64,000 nucleotides of DNA from Maribacter ulvicola. Its GTDB lineage: Bacteria > Bacteroidota > Bacteroidia > Flavobacteriales > Flavobacteriaceae. Made by a program: the position numbers and the translations under genes. The stretch's first letter is position 1. Every line of letters starts with the position of its first letter. The stretch lies in NCBI RefSeq assembly GCF_900155985.1, contig NZ_FTMA01000004.1:1-64000 (forward strand). Direction: 5' to 3'. The notes under the pieces were generated by a model, which searched no databases, was not told the DNA's origin, and was given only the letters and a program-made list of their open reading frames with translations. This document shows, piece after piece, positions 25,519 through 35,785 of the stretch.

Positions 25519-26247
25519 ATGAACTTAGTAATTGATGCAGGTAATACAAGCGTTAAGTTGGCAATCTTTAAAAAGACAGAAATAATTCATTTAGAGACTG
25601 TTGTTGTAGACTTATTCGTTGAGGGGGTGAAAAAAATATTCAAAGAATTTCCTAAAATAGAATTTTCAATTGTTTCTAGTGTTGGGTCACTTTCTAAAGA
25701 ACAAATGAAGGTGGTGGCCGTTTTTTGTGATCTACATGAGCTTTCTAATAGGTCAAAAGTGCCATTTAAGAATTCATATGCCTCACCTCAAACCTTAGGT
25801 GTAGATCGTTTGGCATTGGCAACAGCGGCATATTATTTTAATCCGCATCATAATAATTTAGTGATAGACGCTGGTACATGTGTTACTTATGACATGCTAA
25901 ATGATTTTGACGAGTATTTGGGTGGTGCTATTTCTCCAGGCATACAAATGCGTTATAATGCTTTGCATCATCAGACCGCTAACCTGCCTTTGCTCGATAA
26001 AAAAGAACTTTTAGACTACATAGGTAATACTACGGAAAATTGTATTCATAGTGGAGTAATTAACGGAATTGCCCTTGAAATAGACGGTGTGGTTGATCTT
26101 TATAAGGCAAGATTTAAAAATTTAACAGTTATTTTAACCGGTGGAGACACACTATTTTTGTCTAAACGATTAAAAAATACCATATTTGCGGATTCCAAAT
26201 TTCTCCTGAAAGGGCTTAATTATTTGCTGGAATACAACAAGCACTAA
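25519..26247 (+). CDS. coaX: Type III pantothenate kinase
   Basis: The 242-residue protein has the ASKHA fold with the CoaX signatures VIDAGNTSVKLA (phosphate 1), LGVDRLALATAA (pantothenate loop), VIDAGTCVTYD (phosphate 2) and GGAISPGIQMRYNALHH. It phosphorylates pantothenate at the first step of coenzyme A synthesis and needs a monovalent cation. It begins a co-directional string of genes to 33281; the next gene's ATG follows its stop directly. Confidence 0.93.
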   Translation: MNLVIDAGNTSVKLAIFKKTEIIHLETVVVDLFVEGVKKIFKEFPKIEFSIVSSVGSLSKEQMKVVAVFCDLHELSNRSKVPFKNSYASPQTLGVDRLALATAAYYFNPHHNNLVIDAGTCVTYDMLNDFDEYLGGAISPGIQMRYNALHHQTANLPLLDKKELLDYIGNTTENCIHSGVINGIALEIDGVVDLYKARFKNLTVILTGGDTLFLSKRLKNTIFADSKFLLKGLNYLLEYNKH

Positions 26248-27537
26248 ATGATCAGAAAAATTGTAATTGCAATTGTATACATGACCACCGTGGGTATGTA
26301 TGCACAAGATGGTACCGTTTCTCCCTATTCTTTCTTCGGAATTGGAGACTTAAAAAACGAAAGCACGGTAGAGAATCAGATGATGGGTGGTATTGGCGTC
26401 TATGCCGATAGTATTCATATCAACCTAAAAAACCCTGCTGCTTATGGTAAACTTGGTTTGGAAGTGATGGATAGGGAAGGTCTTGTGTCCTATACTGCCG
26501 GTGTTTCCAATAAACAGTTTACGCTTAAGAGTTTTACTGAAGAACAACAAAGTTCTGTTACCAGTTTAGATTATTTGGCGCTAGGTTTTAGTGTTGGTAA
26601 AGGATTAGGGATGGGATTTGGTATAAAGCCATATTCTTCGGTCGGTTATAATTTAGTTGAAAATAGAACAAATTCTAGTGGGGCAGATCTGATCAATGTG
26701 TATAATGGAGAAGGTGGCTTAACTCGTGTTTTTTATTCTATAGGATATGAGTTGGTAAAGGACTTAAGTGTTGGGGCTACCGTAAATTTCAATTTTGGTA
26801 CTTTAGATAGTGAGCGATTGCAACAGGTAGAAAATATTCAATTCGGTACTTTTGATAGAAGAAGTTCAAGAATAAACGGATTTGATTTTAACTATGCCTT
26901 GAACTATACCCCAATTATTAAAGGTAGGCAACGATTGCATTCTTCTATAAGAGTAAATACTCAAGGTAACTTAGTTTCTAGGAACAATAGGCAAATAGGT
27001 TCTTTTTCTGTAGCTAATGGAGGTACAATTGAAGAGGTTGAAGTGGATTTGGCAGCTCGTAATTTAAGTAATACTGAATTAAAGATACCCACAACTACAA
27101 CTTTAGGCTTGGGTTATGGGGAAGATTATAAATGGTTTGTAGGTGCTGAATATAGTTTTCAAAAAATGAGTTCGTTTGAAAATTCTTTTTTAGGAGCAGA
27201 TAGTATAATGTACGAAGATGCAAGTTCAGTTGCTTTAGGGGCTTTTATTACACCTGATTATGATTCGTTTTCAAGTTATTTAAAGCGGGTTACATACCGC
27301 GCAGGTTTGCGTTTAGATAAAACCGGTATGTTGGTGAACGATGTTGATATAAATAACTTTGGCATAACTTTTGGGTTAGGCTTACCGCTGGGGCGAAGTT
27401 TCTCGAATCTTAACTTAGGTTTTGAATTTGGTAAAAGAGGAACTACCAGGGCTAATTTAATCGAAGAGAGCTATTTTAAATTTAATGTAGGTCTTTCGTT
27501 AAATGATCGCTGGTTCCAGAAAAGAAAGATCAATTAA
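26248..27537 (+). CDS. Predicted outer-membrane beta-barrel protein next to coaX
   Basis: The 429-residue protein has a signal peptide (ending MYAQDG) and a start typical of the flavobacterial family (SPYSFFGIGDL). It is rich in alternating strands and glycine (LALGFSVGKGLGMGFG, FGLGLPLGRSF). The placement directly between coaX and a TPR/lptC string is conserved in Bacteroidetes. It is probably an outer-membrane barrel; its cargo is unknown. Confidence 0.75.
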   Translation: MIRKIVIAIVYMTTVGMYAQDGTVSPYSFFGIGDLKNESTVENQMMGGIGVYADSIHINLKNPAAYGKLGLEVMDREGLVSYTAGVSNKQFTLKSFTEEQQSSVTSLDYLALGFSVGKGLGMGFGIKPYSSVGYNLVENRTNSSGADLINVYNGEGGLTRVFYSIGYELVKDLSVGATVNFNFGTLDSERLQQVENIQFGTFDRRSSRINGFDFNYALNYTPIIKGRQRLHSSIRVNTQGNLVSRNNRQIGSFSVANGGTIEEVEVDLAARNLSNTELKIPTTTTLGLGYGEDYKWFVGAEYSFQKMSSFENSFLGADSIMYEDASSVALGAFITPDYDSFSSYLKRVTYRAGLRLDKTGMLVNDVDINNFGITFGLGLPLGRSFSNLNLGFEFGKRGTTRANLIEESYFKFNVGLSLNDRWFQKRKIN

Positions 27538-27576
27538 TAAAAATTTAGTACATTAACCATTTAAAAAAAAGAAAAC

Positions 27577-28950
27577 ATGAAATCGAAACTTTACTTCACG
27601 GCAATAATGTTCTTAGGAATGATATGGGTGAGCAATGCACAGGCACAGAATCCTGAATGTATGACAAACTTGTCGATATTTTCTGAGCATGCAAAAGTTA
27701 AAAATTATGATGCTGCTTATGAGCCATGGAAAATGGTCTATGAGGCTTGTCCTCAGTTAAATAATGCTATCTATGTATATGGTGAACGTATACTTAAAGA
27801 TAAGATGAAAAAAGCTACAGGCGCCGACAAGGAAAAATTTGCTACTGATCTTATGGGGCTTTATGATAATAAGTTAAAGCATTTTGCATCTAAGACTAGT
27901 CAAGGTGAAACCGATGTTGACAAAGCTATGGTGATGTACGATAATAAAATGGCAGATGATGCTAAGATGTACGGTATGTTGAGTGAGGCTTTCATAAATG
28001 ATCAGGAGAACTTTACTAACCCTAAAGCATTGTATATCTATTTCTCAAGTTTGGTTGATGAGCACAAAGCAGGTAGAAAAGATTTGCAAGAAGTTTTTAA
28101 TGTGTACGATGCTGTTACGGAAAAGATAGAGTCTGAAAATGAAAAGCTTACAGGTAAAATTTCTAAATTATTACCTAAAGAAGAAGCCGGTACTTTAACC
28201 TCAAAGGAGAAGTCACGTTTAAGAGTATATAATTCTTATTCTGAAAATTACGGTAAAATTGCGGGTAGTATAGATTCTAAATTAGGTCCTTTGGCAGATT
28301 GTAGTAATCTTATCCCTTTATATGAAAAGAGTTTTGAAGAGAAAAAAGGTGATATTGTTTGGGTGAAAAGAGCGGTAGGTCTTATGTTCAACAAAGAATG
28401 TACAGATGATCCAATGTTCCAAAAATTATTTGAAGCGCAATTATCTCTTGATCCATCTGCAGATGCTTATGTATACGGTGGTACGTTGAAAATGAAGAAT
28501 GGAGATACTAAAGGTGCTCTTGCAGATTTTGACAAAGCATTGTCTTTAGAGACCGATAATGATAAAAAATCTAAGATTGCCTATAAAGTTGCTGTAATTA
28601 ATAAGAGAAAAGGTAGCAAGTCTACAGCTCGTAGCTATGCTCAGAAAGCAATTGATGCAAACCCATCTAACGGACGTGCATATTTATTGATCGCAAACTT
28701 ATATGCTACAAGTGCAAATAGTTGTGGTACTTCTGCTTTTGAAAAAAGAGCCATCTATTGGAAAGCTGCGGATATGGCAAGGAAAGCTGGTAGAGTGGAT
28801 CCGTCATTAGGTCGTTCTTCTAGTCAGGCTGCAAACAGTTATAGTGCAAAAGCACCTTCAAAAGAAATGATCTTTAGTTCAGGTATGGCCGGTAAGACCA
28901 TTACGTTCAACTGTTGGGTTGGTGGTAGCGTGAAAGTACCTTCTTTATAG
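27577..28950 (+). CDS. Exported TPR-repeat protein
   Basis: This 457-residue protein has a signal peptide (ending NAQAQN), a helical N-terminal two-thirds, and tetratricopeptide-type repeats toward the end (DAYVYGGTLKMKNGDTKGAL, KIAYKVAVINKRKGSK). It closes with a small Gly/Ser-rich segment. TPR domains bind partner proteins; it lies between an outer-membrane barrel and LptC, so a role in envelope assembly is an inference from position. It ends six bases before lptC starts. Confidence 0.75.
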   Translation: MKSKLYFTAIMFLGMIWVSNAQAQNPECMTNLSIFSEHAKVKNYDAAYEPWKMVYEACPQLNNAIYVYGERILKDKMKKATGADKEKFATDLMGLYDNKLKHFASKTSQGETDVDKAMVMYDNKMADDAKMYGMLSEAFINDQENFTNPKALYIYFSSLVDEHKAGRKDLQEVFNVYDAVTEKIESENEKLTGKISKLLPKEEAGTLTSKEKSRLRVYNSYSENYGKIAGSIDSKLGPLADCSNLIPLYEKSFEEKKGDIVWVKRAVGLMFNKECTDDPMFQKLFEAQLSLDPSADAYVYGGTLKMKNGDTKGALADFDKALSLETDNDKKSKIAYKVAVINKRKGSKSTARSYAQKAIDANPSNGRAYLLIANLYATSANSCGTSAFEKRAIYWKAADMARKAGRVDPSLGRSSSQAANSYSAKAPSKEMIFSSGMAGKTITFNCWVGGSVKVPSL

Positions 28951-28956
28951 ATAAAA

Positions 28957-29568
28957 ATGAGACAGATTAAAAAACTTAAAGGCATTGCCGTGGTATGTAC
29001 CATGGCAATGCTTTTTTTATCTTGTCTAGATGAATATAAGAGAGTTGGGGAAGAAGCTCCCATACAAGTTTACCCTAGAAGTGTAGCTGATAATTTTGTG
29101 GCTACTTACACGGAGTCTCCAGAAAAATTAGGGTCAGAAGATGAAGGTTCTTCAAAAGTGCTGGCAGTACTCTCTGGTCCTGTTAGAAATGATTTTGAGC
29201 AATTGTCCTTTCCGTACCAAACCTTCCCGGAAGGCCTGCTGGTAGAGATTTTTAATGAAAAAAATGAGAAAACAACTATAGAAGCAGACTACGGAGTGTT
29301 GTATTCTAAGACTTCTATTGTAGATTTACGTGGAAATGTACTTATAAAAAGTGATGATGGTAAGAAATTAGCAACGTCTCAATTGTATTATGATCGTGGT
29401 AACGAATGGGCATTTACACAGGAGAAATTCACATTTACCAATCCAGATGATGGTACGGTGATGGATGGTGAAGGAATGGATATTCAAAAAGACCTTAAGT
29501 TTTTAAATGCACATAAAACCTATGGTCTTATGTTGATAAAAGAAAATAAAGAACAAGAGAATGATTAA
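28957..29568 (+). CDS. lptC: LPS-export periplasmic protein LptC
   Basis: The 203-residue protein has a lipoprotein-like N-terminus (MLFLSCLDEYKR) and a beta-jellyroll: NFVATYTES, GLLVEIFNEKNEKTTIEADYG, IVDLRGNVLIKSDDGKKLATSQLYYD. This is the LptC/LptA-type OstA fold that hands lipopolysaccharide across the periplasm. Bacteroidetes LptC is often annotated as a lipoprotein. It overlaps the next small gene by eight bases. Confidence 0.82.
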   Translation: MRQIKKLKGIAVVCTMAMLFLSCLDEYKRVGEEAPIQVYPRSVADNFVATYTESPEKLGSEDEGSSKVLAVLSGPVRNDFEQLSFPYQTFPEGLLVEIFNEKNEKTTIEADYGVLYSKTSIVDLRGNVLIKSDDGKKLATSQLYYDRGNEWAFTQEKFTFTNPDDGTVMDGEGMDIQKDLKFLNAHKTYGLMLIKENKEQEND

Positions 29569-29767
29569 TATTTTAAGATATACAGAATACCTATATATTA
29601 TAGTGGCCGGATTTTCAATTTTCAGGATTTTTACGGATTGGAATACGGATAGAAGCATGGCTTATTTTTTCATTTTTTTTGCAATAGTTTCTATTGGGAT
29701 GTTCTTGTTTAGAAGAAATTACAGGAAAAAATTTGAACAACGTAAACGGGAAAATCAAAACAAATAG
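29561..29767 (+). CDS. Small membrane protein between lptC and corC
   Basis: The 68-residue protein has two hydrophobic segments (YLYIIVAGFSIFRIF and YFFIFFAIVSIGMFLF) and a basic tail (RRNYRKKFEQRKRENQNK). The overlap with lptC (eight bases) and with the GTG start of the next gene supports it being translated. The function is unknown. Confidence 0.75.
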   Translation: MINILRYTEYLYIIVAGFSIFRIFTDWNTDRSMAYFFIFFAIVSIGMFLFRRNYRKKFEQRKRENQNK

Positions 29768-31053
29768 TGGGTACGGCCGGTATTATCATTATACTTTCCT
29801 TGTTTTTTTCAGCATTTTTCTCAGGAATGGAAATTGCCTTTATTTCTGCGAATAAGATCCATATTGAAATAGAGAAAAAACAAGAAGGTTTTTTGGCTTC
29901 GATATTGACAAGGTTGACCAAAAAACCATCTAAGTTTATTGCAACCATGCTTATTGGTAACAATATAGCTCTAGTTATCTATGGTTTTTTTATGGGCGAT
30001 GTGCTTATGAATTGGTTTGTAGGTGTAGTGCCCCAAAACGCCTTTTTGGCCTTATTTATTACAGATTTTAGTCTGTTGACGCAGACGTTGATTTCTACCT
30101 TTATTATTTTAATAACAGCGGAATTTTTACCGAAGGTGCTTTTTCAGATTTATGCGAATAACCTATTGAAGTTATTGGCTATTCCTGCATTGTTGTTTTA
30201 CATTTTATTTTCATTGATATCAGACTTCATTATTTGGATTTCCGATTTTATCCTAAAACATGTATTTGCTACCTCTGGTGATGAAGTTCAACTGGCATTC
30301 AGTAAAATGGAATTGGGAGATTATATTACTGAGCAGATGGAAACTGTAATGGAAGAAGATGAGGTAGATGCCGAGATACAGATATTTCAGAACGCATTAG
30401 AATTCGCAGCTGTAAAAGCACGTGAGGTTATGGTTCCTAGAACTGAGATAGTTGCTGTAGAAATGCATGAGACGCCCAAGAATTTGGCAAAATTATTTAC
30501 AGAAACCGGTTATTCCAAAATATTGATATTTAATGATACAGTAGATAATGTTATAGGTTACGTTCATTCTTATGAGCTTTTCAAAAAACCAAAAACAATA
30601 AAAAGTATTCTACTTCCTGTAGAGTTTGTGCCAGAGACAATGTTAATACAGGATATATTAAATGTTTTAATTAAAAAACGTAAGAGTATAGCTGTAGTGC
30701 TAGATGAATATGGCGGTACATCTGGTATTGTAACTGTTGAAGATATTGTAGAAGAGTTGTTCGGCGAGATAGAAGATGAGCATGATACAACAGACTTAAG
30801 GGAAGAAGTAGTGGACGAACGCAACTTTCTGTTCTCGGCAAGGCTAGAAGTTGATGGTATCAATGAAAACTATAAGTTAAATCTACCGGTATCAGATGAA
30901 TATGAGACCTTAGGGGGGCTTCTGGTGCATACATTAGGAGAAATCCCTGAAAAGGAAGTAGAGCTCACCATAGCGTCTTATAGGTTTACCGTACTGGAAG
31001 TTTCCAATACCAAAATAGATTTGATTTCTATTGAAGTTTTGGAAGATGAATAA
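29767..31053 (+). CDS. CorC/HlyC-type membrane protein with CBS domains
   Basis: The 428-residue protein has an N-terminal DUF21 (CNNM) membrane domain with four helices (about 1-190), a pair of CBS domains (about 205-330; ARE VMVPRTEIVAVE, KSIAVVLDEYGGTSGIVTVED), and a C-terminal CorC/HlyC domain (about 345-425). Such proteins are associated with Mg2+/Co2+ export or membrane stability. The start is GTG at 29767, whose G is the last base of the upstream TAG. Flavobacterial GldE is a relative, but its usual neighbours (ssb, gldD) are absent. Confidence 0.87.
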   Translation: MGTAGIIIILSLFFSAFFSGMEIAFISANKIHIEIEKKQEGFLASILTRLTKKPSKFIATMLIGNNIALVIYGFFMGDVLMNWFVGVVPQNAFLALFITDFSLLTQTLISTFIILITAEFLPKVLFQIYANNLLKLLAIPALLFYILFSLISDFIIWISDFILKHVFATSGDEVQLAFSKMELGDYITEQMETVMEEDEVDAEIQIFQNALEFAAVKAREVMVPRTEIVAVEMHETPKNLAKLFTETGYSKILIFNDTVDNVIGYVHSYELFKKPKTIKSILLPVEFVPETMLIQDILNVLIKKRKSIAVVLDEYGGTSGIVTVEDIVEELFGEIEDEHDTTDLREEVVDERNFLFSARLEVDGINENYKLNLPVSDEYETLGGLLVHTLGEIPEKEVELTIASYRFTVLEVSNTKIDLISIEVLEDE

Positions 31054-31163
31054 CAGTGCATCAATCAATAAATTAGGAGTCTTTTTAGTTTTTATTATTT
31101 CAATTAAAAATGGTAGTTTTGCCTCCCAATAACCACAAACGATTATTTTAAACGTTAATAAGA

Positions 31164-33281
31164 ATGGCAGTATTAGAAAATATTAGGAAACGTACAACAG
31201 TGTTGATCTTGATTATAGGTTTGGCACTTTTTGCATTTGTTATTTCTGGGGTTTTTACCAGTAGTAATTTTGGAGGAGAAAAAGTTGGCTCATCAGTAGC
31301 TGAGATTAATGGAGAAGATATTTCTATTGATGAATTCAGACAAGAAGTTGAAGTAGCTTCTAACAGAGTTGGTCCAACGGCATCTTCAATGCAAGTGGTA
31401 AACCAGGTTTGGGAGAACAAAGTAAGAAAGACCATCTTAGGGGAGCAGTTTGAAGATTTAGGTATTGGTATAGAGCAAGATCAGATTGTAGATTTTCTTA
31501 GGACTACCGGTTATGCACAGAATCCTCAGTTTCAAGATCAAAATGGTCAGTTTGATGCCAACATGTTTAAGCAAACAGTTGCAGATTGGAAAGTGAACAA
31601 CCCTGCACAGTATGAAGCTTGGTTGCAAACAGAAGATGAAATCATTCAATTGGCAAAGGAGCAAACTTACTTCAATCTGGTAAGAGCTGGTGTTGGTGCT
31701 ACCTTGAAAGAAGGTGAGCTAGATTATAAATTGGCTAACGAAAAAATGGATATTAAGTATGTAAGAGTACCTTACGCTGCTATTCCGGACAGTACTATTA
31801 ATGTTACCAAAAGTGAGATTGCTGATTATGTTAGCAAGCACAAAGAGGAATACAAACAAGATCCTGCAAGAGATTTGCAGTATGTGTATTTTCAGGAGAA
31901 ACCGTCTGATGCTGATCAAGCGGCCATTAAAGAAGAAATTACCAAGCTTTTAGATGATACTGTTGAGTACAATGCTCAAACAGATCGTAATGACACCATT
32001 AAAGGTTTTAGAAATACTACAGACGTTACCGCATTTTTAGATAGATATTCTGATACTAAATTCGATACCATTTACAAAGCGAAGAAAAATTTACCTTCTA
32101 GCGTTGCAGATACGTTAATGAATTTAAACGTTGGTCAAATCTACGGTCCTTACAAAGATGGGGATACATATAAGATTTCTAAAATGATTGCTAGAAAGCC
32201 AAATGGTTCTGTAAAAGCTAGTCATATTTTATTGGCTTACACAGGGGCAACTAGGGCTAATCCTGCAGTTACAAGAACAAAAGAGGAGGCAGAAACTAAG
32301 GCTAAAGAATTATTAAGAGAAGCTAAGAAGTCTGGAGTAGTATTTGCAGAATTGGCAAGAGATAACTCAGATGGTCCTTCTGCGCCTAATGGTGGAGATT
32401 TAGGGTATTTCCAAAGAGGGGTTATGGTACCTAAATTCAATGACTTTGCATTTAATAATAAAGAAGGGGCAATTGGCTTGGTAGAGACAGATTTCGGTTT
32501 TCACGTTATTAGAATTGATGATAAGGAAGATGTTGTTCAAGTAGCAACTGTGGTTAGAGAAATAGTGGCATCAGAAGAAACAATTAATACATTGTATACA
32601 AGTGCTACGAAATTTGAAATGGAAACTATAGACGATGAAAGTACATTTTCAACTTTGGCTAAGAAAGATGAATACGTAGTAAGACCTGTAAATAAAATTA
32701 AGGTTTTAGATGAAAACTTACCTGGTTTAAGCAATCAAAGAAATATCGTTCAGTGGGCGTTTAATGAAGACACTGAGGTTGGTGATGTAAAAAGGTTCAA
32801 TATTAACAATGGTTATGCGGTTGTTCAATTGACCGGTAGTTATGCTGAAGGTGTAATGAGTGTTGAAGATGCTTCTGTACTTGTTTTACCTATTATTAGA
32901 AAAGAGCGTAAGGCAGCACAAATAATTGCAGCAAACCAGAATAAGGATATGGGTGCAATAGCAGCAGATAACGGTGTAAGCATTTCTAATGCTTCAGCAC
33001 TAACCGTGAAATCTCCAACAATTCCTGGAGCAGGCAGTGAGCCTGTAGTAGTAGGTACTGCTTATGGCATGGCTACTGGAGCAACTTCAGGGTTAATTCA
33101 AGGAAACACTGGTGTTTTCAAAATAGAAATCATAAAGAAAACCGAAGCTCCTAAATTGGATAACTATAGTGTATATGCCAATGCTTTAAAAACAGGAGCA
33201 GCTAGTCGTGTAAACACTGCGGTATACAACGCGTTGAAAGAAGGTTCTGAAATTGAAGATAAAAGAGCTACATTTTACTAG
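31164..33281 (+). CDS. ppiD: PpiD/SurA-type periplasmic peptidyl-prolyl isomerase
   Basis: The 705-residue protein has an N-terminal membrane anchor (TTVLILIIGLALFAFVIS), a SurA_N-type chaperone region (about 35-230), and a rotamase (parvulin) domain with KASHILLAY...FAELARDNSDGPSAPNGGDLG (about 350-440). A second partial parvulin-like repeat follows. It helps outer-membrane and exported proteins fold after secretion. It closes the coaX-to-ppiD string and is followed by a terminator. Confidence 0.88.
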   Translation: MAVLENIRKRTTVLILIIGLALFAFVISGVFTSSNFGGEKVGSSVAEINGEDISIDEFRQEVEVASNRVGPTASSMQVVNQVWENKVRKTILGEQFEDLGIGIEQDQIVDFLRTTGYAQNPQFQDQNGQFDANMFKQTVADWKVNNPAQYEAWLQTEDEIIQLAKEQTYFNLVRAGVGATLKEGELDYKLANEKMDIKYVRVPYAAIPDSTINVTKSEIADYVSKHKEEYKQDPARDLQYVYFQEKPSDADQAAIKEEITKLLDDTVEYNAQTDRNDTIKGFRNTTDVTAFLDRYSDTKFDTIYKAKKNLPSSVADTLMNLNVGQIYGPYKDGDTYKISKMIARKPNGSVKASHILLAYTGATRANPAVTRTKEEAETKAKELLREAKKSGVVFAELARDNSDGPSAPNGGDLGYFQRGVMVPKFNDFAFNNKEGAIGLVETDFGFHVIRIDDKEDVVQVATVVREIVASEETINTLYTSATKFEMETIDDESTFSTLAKKDEYVVRPVNKIKVLDENLPGLSNQRNIVQWAFNEDTEVGDVKRFNINNGYAVVQLTGSYAEGVMSVEDASVLVLPIIRKERKAAQIIAANQNKDMGAIAADNGVSISNASALTVKSPTIPGAGSEPVVVGTAYGMATGATSGLIQGNTGVFKIEIIKKTEAPKLDNYSVYANALKTGAASRVNTAVYNALKEGSEIEDKRATFY

Positions 33282-33306
33282 TAGTAGCTTTAAAATCAAT
33301 ATAAAA

Positions 33307-33337
33307 AAAGAGCATCTATTTTGGATGCTCTTTTTTT
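33307..33337. terminator. Bidirectional terminator between ppiD and GHMP kinase
   Basis: AAAGAGCATC, a seven-base loop and GATGCTCTTT, flanked by A and T runs on both sides, serve the converging genes that end at 33281 and 33336. Confidence 0.88.
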
Positions 33338-34247
33338 ATAAGATCATTTTTGAAAAGGGGAGTATGGTTTTGTAACCTTTATTCTTGAAGTATACTGTGT
33401 CTTCTTCTTTTCCTGTAGCAAGAACAAAGTCTCCGCCCCAAGCTCCTAAACTTTTAATAGTTCTTGGGTAGTCAGGGAATAGTGTTTTTTTAATGGTAGA
33501 AATTTGAAGTGTTTCTGATAAAATAGCCTCGTGTTCGTTCAATAAACCTTCAAACTCAGTTACGCCAATACACTTTTTAATATTTTCTGTTATTGCGTCA
33601 ATCTTGGTTATAAGTGCTTTTTTATTGAAATCTAAACTTCTGTAGCTGTTAATGGCATCTCTGCTGTTCTTTTTCTGGTTTAGATAAACAAAGAATAATT
33701 CGTCTTTAAAAGACGGATTAAAATGAACTTCGTCAACTATAGGTTTAAAGTCATTTCTTTGATAGGTAATAGGAGTGTTGTGTGTAGCGCATGCAATATC
33801 ATATCCGCTACCGCCAAAGGTAGTTTCTAATAATTGATACGGATTTACGCCTGCCCATATTGCTATATTGGCAATTAAGGTAGAAGAAGTGCCCAGTCCC
33901 CAATTCAAAGGGAAAGTAACTTTGGTCTCAATAATACTGTTTTCTATAATCTTGGTTAAGAATTCTGGGTTCAGCTTTTTAGCTTCGGTCAATATCTGCT
34001 TTAATCGATCAGAGGTAGCTTCGTCTGTGGTGGTAATGGTGTTAAAATCGACCTTAGAAAATTCGGCATAAAACCACGTATCGTCATTTTCGTCAACGCC
34101 AAACCAATGTATGGTCCCTGTGTTCTTATTTCTAAGTTTTAATGACTGTCCAAATTTTGTGGGTAAAGCTAATCCTTTTGCACCGTCAAGAATAGCATAT
34201 TCCCCGGTGAGCAATAATTTTCCGTTACTATAAAATTCCTTGGTCAT
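33336..34247 (-). CDS. GYDIA-family GHMP kinase
   Basis: The 303-residue GHMP-superfamily kinase has LTGEYAILDGAKGLALP at the start, the glycine/serine ATP loop NWGLGTSSTLIANIA (about residue 120), and the GSGYDIA motif that names the family. It is one gene downstream of HMG-CoA reductase, so mevalonate or phosphomevalonate is the expected substrate in isoprenoid synthesis. Bacteroidetes often have these two genes side by side. Which of the mevalonate-pathway kinases it replaces is not settled by sequence. Confidence 0.88.
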   Translation of the reverse strand: MTKEFYSNGKLLLTGEYAILDGAKGLALPTKFGQSLKLRNKNTGTIHWFGVDENDDTWFYAEFSKVDFNTITTTDEATSDRLKQILTEAKKLNPEFLTKIIENSIIETKVTFPLNWGLGTSSTLIANIAIWAGVNPYQLLETTFGGSGYDIACATHNTPITYQRNDFKPIVDEVHFNPSFKDELFFVYLNQKKNSRDAINSYRSLDFNKKALITKIDAITENIKKCIGVTEFEGLLNEHEAILSETLQISTIKKTLFPDYPRTIKSLGAWGGDFVLATGKEEDTVYFKNKGYKTILPFSKMIL

Positions 34248-34257
34248 AATGTAAAAC

Positions 34258-35574
34258 TTACTTTCTAATGCTACTTAATTGAATTTCTACACCGTGGTGG
34301 GTAACCGGGTTAGTTTTAAAATATTCTGTTAAAGTGGCTTTTTCATTTTCGTTGGCACCAAGTTGGTTTAAGATATTCAGAAGGTGCATTTTCATATGTC
34401 CTTTTTGAATTCCTGTAGTAACCAAAGAACTTACCGCGGCAAAATTTTGAGCAAGTCCGGCAACCGCAACTATTTGCATCAGTTCTTGTGCAGATGGTCG
34501 CTGTAGCATTTCTAAATTCAACTTCACAAGCGGGTGTAGGTTTGTGAGTCCGCCAACCGTACCTAGTGCCAATGGTAGCTCTATCCAGAATTTAAAAATT
34601 CCGTTTTCAATTTGGGCATGGGTAAGACTGCTATATCGTCCATTTCTACACGCATACGCATGTACACCAGCTTCTACCGCTCTAAAGTCGTTTCCCGTAG
34701 CCAATACTACCGCATCAATACCGTTCATGATTCCTTTGTTGTGGGTAACCGCACGGTAAGGCTCTATTTGGGCAATTTTAATTGCCTGGATTATCTTTTC
34801 AGCAGTTTGCTGCGGAGTTAATTCTGCTGAGAGCTTTAAATCTTCTACCGGGCAGCTAACTTCTGCACGAACAGTACAGTTGGGAACGTAATTAGAAAGT
34901 ATGCTCATTACTATTTCTACATCTTTTTCTTGTCTAGAAAAAGCATCGTACCTGGTAGCCTCTTTTTTTAACGTTGTGGCAAATTGCTCCAAACAACTGT
35001 TAATGAAATTGGCGCCCATGGCATCTTTGGTTTCAAAAGTAGCGTGTAGTTGAAAATAATTGGCTAGTTCATCAGTTTTATTTTTTAAGACAATATCGGT
35101 GATACCGCCTCCTCTTTTTTCCATGCTTTTGGTTAAAGAAGCGCTTTCTGCTAGTAATACAGGTTTTAAGTACGTAAAAAAGGATTCTAGCTTTTTAGCA
35201 TCTCCTTTAAAAATGAAATGTACCTGACCTACTTTTTCAGTACCTAGTATTTTAGCTTTGAATCCACCTCTTTTTAACCAGAATTTAGCGGCTTTGCTTG
35301 CTGCGGCAATTACGGAACTTTCTTCTATGGCCATAGGTATGGCGTATAGCGTTTCATTAATTAAAAAGTTAGGGGCAATGCCTTGGGGTACGTAAAGGTT
35401 GGTAATGGTATTCTCTATAAACTCATCATGCAATTGCTGAACACTGTCGTTTTGGTTCCAATACGTTTGCAGAATTTTCTTTGATTGCGCTGCGTTTTGC
35501 GTAAAATTTGCGGTAACCCAGTCTATTTTTTCTTCTTTCGTAAGCTTGGAAAAACCACTTATTGGTTTGGTCAT
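34258..35574 (-). CDS. Hydroxymethylglutaryl-CoA reductase, class II
   Basis: The 438-residue class II HMG-CoA reductase has EESSVIAAASKAAKF (catalytic Glu), KDAMGANFINSC (cofactor loop), HNKGIMNGIDAV (Lys and Asp of the active site), and GLTNLHPLVK with a C-terminal HMKMHL (catalytic His). It makes mevalonate from HMG-CoA. The class is called degradative, but in bacteria using the mevalonate route it serves biosynthesis, as the neighbouring GYDIA kinase 10 bases downstream indicates. Confidence 0.9.
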   Translation of the reverse strand: MTKPISGFSKLTKEEKIDWVTANFTQNAAQSKKILQTYWNQNDSVQQLHDEFIENTITNLYVPQGIAPNFLINETLYAIPMAIEESSVIAAASKAAKFWLKRGGFKAKILGTEKVGQVHFIFKGDAKKLESFFTYLKPVLLAESASLTKSMEKRGGGITDIVLKNKTDELANYFQLHATFETKDAMGANFINSCLEQFATTLKKEATRYDAFSRQEKDVEIVMSILSNYVPNCTVRAEVSCPVEDLKLSAELTPQQTAEKIIQAIKIAQIEPYRAVTHNKGIMNGIDAVVLATGNDFRAVEAGVHAYACRNGRYSSLTHAQIENGIFKFWIELPLALGTVGGLTNLHPLVKLNLEMLQRPSAQELMQIVAVAGLAQNFAAVSSLVTTGIQKGHMKMHLLNILNQLGANENEKATLTEYFKTNPVTHHGVEIQLSSIRK

Positions 35575-35785
35575 TTAGGTATAACTTTCTACTAATATTC
35601 TATGTTTTGAACACGTGCAGGTCTTTAAATATACTGCACGTTGTTGCGGTAGTAAAGATACGCATATTGGCAAGATTCTTTTTTATAAGAACAAAGCGTT
35701 AAAACGCTTTCTTTTTTTACTGTAAAGCGTGTTTTTTTGAGTAAATAGTGGTAAACTTGAAAGATTTAACAAAATTCACTTATTT